Of a DNA stretch of 9,841 bases, positions 5,126 to 9,841 are shown one piece after another. The stretch lies in assembly GCA_025350945.1 (NCBI GenBank), contig JANXWW010000284.1, forward strand, positions 1-9,841. The letters run 5' to 3'. Both the position numbers and the translations under genes were made by a program. Every line of letters starts with the position of its first letter. The stretch's first letter is position 1. This DNA comes from Burkholderiales bacterium (GTDB lineage: Bacteria; Pseudomonadota; Gammaproteobacteria; Burkholderiales; Usitatibacteraceae). The notes below the pieces were generated by a model, which saw only the letters and a list, made by a program, of their open reading frames with translations, ran no database searches and was not told where the DNA came from.

Positions 5126-8032
5126 TTAGAACTTTACCGTCACGCCTGCCGTGTAAAAACGACCAATCACATCATAGGTTTGCGGGAAAGTATTACCGCT
5201 GTTCGCCGTGGTGGTGCTGATCGTGTTGCCGACGTTCGGTGCAACTTTATTGAACACATTGCTGATGCTCAAATTAAAACGAACGATTTTCGAGAAATTC
5301 CATACTGCGCCGAGATCAACGTAATCGTACGAGCCGATTTTAGAGAAATCTGGGAAGAAAGTGCCTGCCAACGGCTCAACCTTAACCGCACTCAAATGCC
5401 GCCAGTTGTAGGAGAAAACAAAATCGCTGACATTCCAAGCAGCACGCTGATTGAACTTAGTTTTAATGTTCGGAGCACCGCAAGCCACGCTGTAATAGCC
5501 CAGGCAATCGCGGTTAATCGATGTGGGCGTGGCCTGTGATTCGTACTTACCGACGCGATTCGCGGACAGGCTGAAATCGACCTTGCCAAACTTTGAATCG
5601 AGGCCGACGTCCTTCAACGCCAATCCGTAGTTAACGGCTAGATCGAAGCCGCTGGTACGTTGCGTTCCCAAATTTGATAGCGGAGTCAATACCCCTGGCG
5701 CATCCACACCGTTAAAGGTGCCCGTGGCTGGGCTACGTAACACCTGTGCGCAGGCTGAGTTGAGGGTTAAGCTCGGGTTGAATGCAACGTTGTAACAGCC
5801 ATCGAGAATGTCGGTGGTGCTGGGGTTCGATACGGCTTTTTTCAGCTTAATGTCGTAGTAATCAACCGATACCGCTAAGTTGCGAATGAACTTTGGTTCC
5901 CACACAAAACCTAGTGTGCGCGTGTTCGCTTCTTCAGGCCCGAGCAGTGGATTGCCGCCGCTCAAATTGTTAATCTGGCCGGCAGAGGGAATCGAAAGAT
6001 TGCCGATGGCTGCGACTGGAACACCGGTTAAGCGACAAAGATTTGACAGCGTGCCTGGCGTGTTTGCCTGCGCTGCATTAATCCGGTCAAGCTGGCAAGG
6101 ATCGGTCGCCAAGTTCGACAGCCCGGTTACTTGAGGCGCGAACAGCTCATTAATGTTTGGCGCACGCGTCGCACGTTGCGCCATGCCGCGGAAGCGGAAG
6201 CCTTGCACGGGTTCCCACTCACCACCATATTTATAGGTGCCAAATGTTTTAGAGTTGGTGGTTGAGAATTGGGTATTGCGATAGCCTAATTCCAACGCTA
6301 GTCGATGCACGAACGGCGCATCGGTGACCAGTGGGATTAACGCTTCCGTGAACACTTCTTTCAGCTCAAATGTACCGGTACGATCTGGCAACGGTGCACC
6401 CGCACCGAGAATTTCGCCTTGAACCTGCGAAGGCGCGTCCGACTGATTACCCGCCGTCAGCTTGCGGTATTCGACACCGAACGCGGTGGAGATAGGTGCA
6501 TTGGCAAATGGGCTTTTAAATTGGTTGCCTAAGTCACCCGATGCAGAAGCGGAACCTACTTGCTGCTTAACGTTTTGCAACTGAATCGCGGAGAGGTTAA
6601 TAAACTTGAGCATCTCCGGCGTAATCGTGCCGGCCGCACCAAAAATATTAAGCGGTACACAACCGTTCGCGGTATTGGTACAAGCGGTGGTACTCACTGC
6701 GCGTAATGCCTGCTGTACGGCGGAGAGCGAGCCCCAGTTGATACGCTGCTGGGTTTGGTCTGATTCGCCATACGTCCAGTACGCATCATAGGTCCAGTCG
6801 TTGATGATATCGCCCTTCAAACCCGCCGTAGCTTGAAGCGTTTTAGTCGAGTATGGATTCAGACGCGGGCCCAGCTCAACAAAGCGACGACCAAGCGCCA
6901 TCCGTACTTCCGTCGTGTTGCCTACGACGCATTGCGCGGCAGGAATATTTCTCGCGGCACAAATTTGCGCACGCGCGGCAGCGGGAATATAGGGATTTCC
7001 AATCGGCACGTTGTACACGTTGAGAAACGAGCCGCTAGGTGCTAACTGCAAACTCACATCGCTGCGGGTGTAAAGCACCTGCGCATACAGCTCGGCGTAA
7101 TTGCTGATTTGATAATTGCCAAGCGCCGTAATTTGCTTACGATTGAGCGGCGTCTGATAGTAATTATCGGGGTTGAAATTATAGGTGGCGTAGAGGGGCA
7201 CGATGCTGCCCGTGGCCGGATCAATTTGGCGCGTACCTGTGAGCGGGGCGATTGCACCGACGATGCTGATAGCAGTAGGCACGGTCGTACCAGAGCCTTG
7301 TATCGCGCCAGTAGACGAGGACAGCGCGGATAAACCGATGTCGCGCTTATCTTGACGCAGCGGCTGGGTTTCGGTAAATCCAGCGCTCAAGGCAACGTTG
7401 CCACGGCCATTGTCAAAGCCCGCGCCAACTGTTAAATCGGTGCGCTTGCGGAGCGCATCACCTTTATCAGAACTACCGTACGAGGTGCTGATATCAACGC
7501 CTTTAAAATCTTTTTTGAGCACAAAGTTGACCACACCGGTGATCGCGTCCGCGCCGTACACCGCAGACGCACCGCCAGTAACTAAGTCAACACGCTGCAA
7601 CAGCGCAATTGGAATCGCGTTGGTATCAACCGTACCGGCCAAATTAAACGGCACAATGCGGCGGCCATCTAGCAACACTAGCGTACGGTTGGGTCCAAAG
7701 CCGCGCAAATCAATCGTCGCGCCGCCACCCGAACCGTTATTGGTACCCGGACCGATAGCCGGAACCGCGGCAGGCAGCAGCTTGATAAATTCCTCAACAG
7801 CCACCGGCTGCGATGATTTAATTTCCTCTGCACTCACCGATGAAATTGGGCTATTCGAAATCGCGCCTGGCGTTTTAATCCGCGTACCGGTGACTAAAAT
7901 CTGCTCTACTTTTTGGTCGTCCGGCTTTTTTACTTCTTGCGCCAGCGCGGACGAAACATACGCAGAGGCGAAAAGACTAGCGCTAATGGCGCTGACCACG
8001 GCCACTGAAATTGCTTTTGGTTTAAATTGCAT
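5126..8032 (-). CDS. TonB-dependent outer-membrane receptor
   Basis: A 968-residue ligand-gated outer-membrane transporter powered by TonB/ExbBD. Residues 1-31 form a Sec signal peptide (basic start, hydrophobic core, cleavage SALA|Q). A possible TonB box lies in VEQILVTGTR (42-51). The plug covers about 57-175, with typical SSVSAEEIK, IDLRGFGPNRTLVLLDGRR (about 107-125), RVDLVTGGASAVYGADAITGVVNFVLKKDF. The barrel follows, with family motifs AQRATRAPNINELFAP (618-633) and LLGPEEANTRTLGFVWEP (696-713), and ends in the aromatic residue F968, as needed for Bam insertion. It is longer than siderophore receptors (about 700) and fits the larger group found in Xanthomonas, Caulobacter and Shewanella relatives that import sugars, peptides or unknown ligands. 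Ten cysteines occur as five close pairs, probably loop disulfides. The ATG at 8032 has a strong AGGGGAG 6 nt upstream. No sigma/anti-sigma genes or periplasmic enzyme lie next to it, so the ligand is unknown. It ends in a strong terminator. Confidence 0.95.
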   Translation of the reverse strand: MQFKPKAISVAVVSAISASLFASAYVSSALAQEVKKPDDQKVEQILVTGTRIKTPGAISNSPISSVSAEEIKSSQPVAVEEFIKLLPAAVPAIGPGTNNGSGGGATIDLRGFGPNRTLVLLDGRRIVPFNLAGTVDTNAIPIALLQRVDLVTGGASAVYGADAITGVVNFVLKKDFKGVDISTSYGSSDKGDALRKRTDLTVGAGFDNGRGNVALSAGFTETQPLRQDKRDIGLSALSSSTGAIQGSGTTVPTAISIVGAIAPLTGTRQIDPATGSIVPLYATYNFNPDNYYQTPLNRKQITALGNYQISNYAELYAQVLYTRSDVSLQLAPSGSFLNVYNVPIGNPYIPAAARAQICAARNIPAAQCVVGNTTEVRMALGRRFVELGPRLNPYSTKTLQATAGLKGDIINDWTYDAYWTYGESDQTQQRINWGSLSAVQQALRAVSTTACTNTANGCVPLNIFGAAGTITPEMLKFINLSAIQLQNVKQQVGSASASGDLGNQFKSPFANAPISTAFGVEYRKLTAGNQSDAPSQVQGEILGAGAPLPDRTGTFELKEVFTEALIPLVTDAPFVHRLALELGYRNTQFSTTNSKTFGTYKYGGEWEPVQGFRFRGMAQRATRAPNINELFAPQVTGLSNLATDPCQLDRINAAQANTPGTLSNLCRLTGVPVAAIGNLSIPSAGQINNLSGGNPLLGPEEANTRTLGFVWEPKFIRNLAVSVDYYDIKLKKAVSNPSTTDILDGCYNVAFNPSLTLNSACAQVLRSPATGTFNGVDAPGVLTPLSNLGTQRTSGFDLAVNYGLALKDVGLDSKFGKVDFSLSANRVGKYESQATPTSINRDCLGYYSVACGAPNIKTKFNQRAAWNVSDFVFSYNWRHLSAVKVEPLAGTFFPDFSKIGSYDYVDLGAVWNFSKIVRFNLSISNVFNKVAPNVGNTISTTTANSGNTFPQTYDVIGRFYTAGVTVKF

Positions 8033-8111
8033 GCAGTGCTCCCCTATAGATATTTATCGACAAAGACTTTGATACATCCAGGCGATTCGAAACGCACGCG
8101 TAACGCTCGCG

Positions 8112-8205
8112 CTCCGCACCTGTTTGTAAGTGTATAAATATAGTCTGCCAAAAACAAAAAGTGTCTTAATTAAGCGAAAGGCCTCCGCACATGTCCTACA
8201 AACAG
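8112..8205. repeat. Paired repeats flanking the receptor promoter
   Basis: A 12-bp direct repeat, CTCCGCACCTGT (8112-8123) and CTCCGCACATGT (8183-8194), differs at one base. Overlapping it, a perfect 9-bp inverted pair occurs: CTGTTTGTA (8120-8128) and TACAAACAG (8197-8205). One member covers the candidate -10 box; the other lies upstream of the -35. The arrangement would suit a regulator binding two sites, but no regulator gene is present in the window. Confidence 0.45.
8123..8151 (-). promoter_or_regulatory. Candidate sigma-70 promoter of the TonB receptor
   Basis: On the minus strand, TTGGCA (8151 to 8146, five of six to consensus) is followed after 17 bp by TACAAA (8128 to 8123, four of six). 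A start near 8116 would give a leader of roughly 84 nt before the ATG at 8032. The -10 is modest, and other A/T-rich boxes lie within the spacer, so the exact promoter is uncertain. No Fur-like site is apparent. Confidence 0.35.
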
Positions 8206-8286
8206 ATATTTTTGTTGCGAAATTACAACGGATGGTGGGTCAGCTCCTGGTTGCGTGACTAATTTTTGGGATGAATCCAAGTTTGT

Positions 8287-8310
8287 CTCGCAACTTTTAC
8301 GGTTGTCGAG
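8287..8310. other. Hairpin in the long intergenic region
   Basis: CTCGCAAC (8287-8294) can pair with GTTGTCGAG (8302-8310) apart from one bulged base, around a 7-nt loop. Neither strand has a T-tract next to it, so it is not a standard terminator. Role unknown. Confidence 0.35.
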
Positions 8311-8450
8311 GGCCACGAAAATAAACATCATCGCAACCGATTGCAATTTAAAATACTCGCAACGACCGGTGCCTTGGGCCTAAAAGTGTTGGAACACCGC
8401 GTTGGAATTGGTGTTTTTACTGAGTGTCGCCTAAGGTATATCGAGATCAT

Positions 8451-8482
8451 GCAATTCGGCAATTCTGCAATTCGGCAATTCG
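8451..8482. repeat. 8-bp tandem repeat, four copies
   Basis: Four head-to-tail copies of GCAATTCG (8451-8458, 8459-8466 with one mismatch, 8467-8474, 8475-8482). It lies in non-coding DNA more than 400 bp from the receptor start and about 200 bp beyond the ATPase stop. Short arrays like this often vary in copy number between strains. Confidence 0.85.
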
Positions 8483-8685
8483 GCCTCTCTGTTTCGAGCC
8501 GTCGCGGCACAAGATCAAATCGGCTGGGATTAACTTAGGCAAATCGGGTAAAAAGGAGGGCGAAAAACGTCAATTGTGTGGGACGCCGTTGGGGTGCTTA
8601 CAGAAACTTGATGACCTTCGATTCTCGCGCATTTTTATCGTTTAGCATTACGCACAAACTTTTTTTCGTGCCGCAACCACGGCCG

Positions 8686-9841
8686 CTATTCCGGCCAATG
8701 CCACGACGGTCGATCCAGTGCGCCCTGCCCCTGTACTGACGTCTGCCCCAACGTTTTTTCAAGCGCAATCAAATTGCAATCGCGGTGCGCCGTGAGCCCG
8801 GTAATGAGCGGCGGCGCATGTGAGATCACCCACACTTGGGTTTGCGCCACCACATTGGAAATTAGCCTGGCAAGCGGCGCTAATAAGCTGGGGTGCAAGC
8901 TGGTTTCCGGCTCGTTGAGCACCATTAATGGCGGTGGTCGCGGCGACAGTAGTGCTGCGACCCACAAAATGTAGCGCAGCGTACCGTCCGAAAGCTCACT
9001 CCCCAGCAAAGGACGCAGTAAACCATCTTGATAAAACAGTAATGAAAACCGTCCGTCGTTTTGAACATCGATATCCACGCGGGCACCGGGAAACGCATCT
9101 GCAATCGCCGCATCCAGCGCTTCGCTATCGCCCACTTCGCGGATGGTTTGCAATGCCGCCGCCAGATCATGGCCATCGTGGTGTAACACCTGCGTACGCG
9201 TGCCCAGCTGGGGCGTACGCGCAGCAGCGTCGATATCGGTCCGAAAATGATCGTAAAAGCGCCAGCCTTGAATCGCTTCGCGCAACTGAAAAATTTCGGG
9301 CGTGACGGTGGGATCGGCTACCGCGCGAAAAATGCTATCGAAAGCGCCGATCCGAATTTTTAAGACATCCCAATCGCGTTCGCGCCTGATCTTTATCATT
9401 GATGCATCACGTTCAACCAACGCGCTTGCGGGGCGGTACGCGTTGCCCACCCAAATGCTTTCGCGCTTGACTTCAGGATCGAGCATGAACGCCGAAGGTG
9501 GATCAGGGGGCGGCTTTTCAACACCGGGGAGACCGAGCGCGATGGCGTAACTAAAATCATCGGACGCAAACCCGAGTTTGAGCCGCTTCGGTTTATGCTG
9601 TTGTGAGCCTTGTACGGATACCTCGCCACTTCGCATACGCCGCGAAATATCTGCTGGCCCAGCCCAGTACGATGACGCTAATCCCCCCTCCCGCGCCAGC
9701 GCGCCCACCACCCCGCCCGACGCAGTTTCCGCCAGCAGCCGCAGAGCACGATAGAAATTCGATTTGCCACTGCCGTTTGGCCCGGTGATGAGATTTAGCC
9801 GGCCTAAGGGGACGATCAGATCTGATAGCGAGCGGTAGTTG
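8686..9841 (-). CDS. AAA/ABC-type ATPase (COG4637-like), 5' end missing
   Basis: The frame runs from the stop at 8688-8686 to the window edge, giving 384 visible codons. Only about ten residues seem to be missing, because the first visible ones (NYRSLSDL) match the usual start region of this family, after which comes Walker A GPNGSGKS (bases 9760-9783). Further motifs: signature-like SELSDGTLR (residues 281-289 of the visible part), Walker B with LMVLNEPETSLHP (bases 8890-8928) and the H-loop in VWVISHAPP. The long middle part, about residues 60-260, carries the variable arm or lid typical of SMC/RecF/OLD-like ATPases. In Walker B the usual Asp is Asn while the catalytic Glu is kept; from memory this is common in the family. 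No nuclease (TOPRIM) domain follows, so it is not a full OLD nuclease. Function is unknown; relatives are stand-alone predicted ATPases. A GTG at 9711 is an internal valine and not the start. Confidence 0.92.
   Translation of the reverse strand, partial: NYRSLSDLIVPLGRLNLITGPNGSGKSNFYRALRLLAETASGGVVGALAREGGLASSYWAGPADISRRMRSGEVSVQGSQQHKPKRLKLGFASDDFSYAIALGLPGVEKPPPDPPSAFMLDPEVKRESIWVGNAYRPASALVERDASMIKIRRERDWDVLKIRIGAFDSIFRAVADPTVTPEIFQLREAIQGWRFYDHFRTDIDAAARTPQLGTRTQVLHHDGHDLAAALQTIREVGDSEALDAAIADAFPGARVDIDVQNDGRFSLLFYQDGLLRPLLGSELSDGTLRYILWVAALLSPRPPPLMVLNEPETSLHPSLLAPLARLISNVVAQTQVWVISHAPPLITGLTAHRDCNLIALEKTLGQTSVQGQGALDRPSWHWPE

Larger units (their letters stand above)
8033..8685. other. 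Long intergenic region, no convincing gene
   Basis: 653 bp between the receptor start and the ATPase stop. The receptor-proximal part (8033-8205) holds its ribosome-binding site (AGGGGAG, 8039-8045), leader and a candidate promoter with paired repeats. The rest contains a bulged hairpin (8287-8310), several copies of the word TCGCAAC or its complement, and an 8-bp tandem repeat (8451-8482). Short open frames of 60-73 codons exist on both strands, but they lack proper ribosome-binding sites, are partly made of the tandem repeat and resemble no family I know. I see no tRNA or insertion-sequence remnant. A small RNA cannot be excluded. Confidence 0.55.

Noticed and set aside
3985..8032. Lasso-peptide or cyanophycin gene cluster
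   Set aside because: The peptidase is of the ordinary IaaA family, and no precursor, maturation enzyme, cyanophycinase or regulator gene is present.
7398..8072. 224-codon plus-strand frame opposite the start of the receptor
   Set aside because: It lies wholly antisense to the signal peptide and plug region, shows no domain, and has no ribosome-binding site; it is a shadow of a strongly supported gene.
5126..8205. Iron (Fur) regulation of the receptor
   Set aside because: No recognisable Fur box in the upstream region, and the receptor is larger than typical siderophore receptors.
8391..8418. Possible plus-strand terminator (GGAACACC pairing with GGTGTTTT, then T residues)
   Set aside because: The stem is only six Watson-Crick pairs plus two G-T pairs with an 11-nt loop, and no gene on the plus strand ends there.
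8554..8559. AGGAGG on the plus strand as the start signal of a small gene
   Set aside because: No ATG, GTG or TTG lies at 5-10 nt; the first TTG is 14 nt away and opens only a short frame of about 23 codons.
8328..8645. Small open frames of 60-73 codons on both strands
   Set aside because: They run through the 8-bp tandem repeat, overlap each other, match no family I know and lack suitable ribosome-binding sites.
8681..8696. Terminator hairpin at the end of the ATPase gene (GGCCG/CGGCC)
   Set aside because: The short stem overlaps the last codons and is not followed by a T-tract on the minus strand.

Overview
This looks like an ordinary chromosomal stretch from a Gram-negative proteobacterium. 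It encodes a TonB-dependent outer-membrane receptor with a Sec signal peptide, and a compact nudB / EEP-phosphatase / clsB gene set. From memory, that gene order is familiar from Betaproteobacteria (Burkholderiales-like), and the proteins read well against that group. The taxonomic guess is inference only; no rRNA or marker gene is present.

Layout. Positions 1-123 hold nothing I can name. From 2830 down to 124 (minus strand) runs a tight three-gene unit. nudB is a Nudix hydrolase of folate synthesis. It is followed by an endonuclease/exonuclease/phosphatase (EEP) family protein and by clsB, a phospholipase-D-type cardiolipin synthase. Gaps are about 44 and 11 bp, so one transcript is likely. 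A GC-rich REP-like palindrome sits in frame near the start of the EEP gene. Short tandem repeats lie at the nudB stop codon and upstream of nudB.

Divergent from nudB, on the plus strand (2988-3977), is a ten-helix DMT/EamA-family transporter. It converges, with only a 7-bp gap, on a minus-strand gene (3985-4980) for an isoaspartyl peptidase/L-asparaginase of the N-terminal-nucleophile type. Upstream of that gene is a strong rho-independent terminator (5057-5090) that ends the large TonB-dependent receptor gene (5126-8032, minus strand). The receptor and the peptidase are therefore neighbours on the same strand but probably separate transcripts.

The receptor is followed by an unusually long non-coding gap (8033-8685). 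It contains a likely receptor promoter with paired repeats, a cluster of a 7-bp word, a hairpin and a four-copy 8-bp tandem repeat. The window ends inside a minus-strand AAA/ABC-type ATPase gene (8686 to beyond 9841) with a full Walker A, signature, Walker B and H-loop set.

How the genes work together. The nudB-EEP-clsB unit mixes folate synthesis with phospholipid metabolism and is most likely a housekeeping operon. The receptor could supply a ligand to the cell, and the peptidase could process beta-aspartyl peptides, but nothing in the sequence ties them together. I see no defence island, prophage, CRISPR array, insertion sequence, tRNA or rRNA. I do not find convincing evidence of a new biological system; the points worth a second look are regulatory repeats and small structural oddities.
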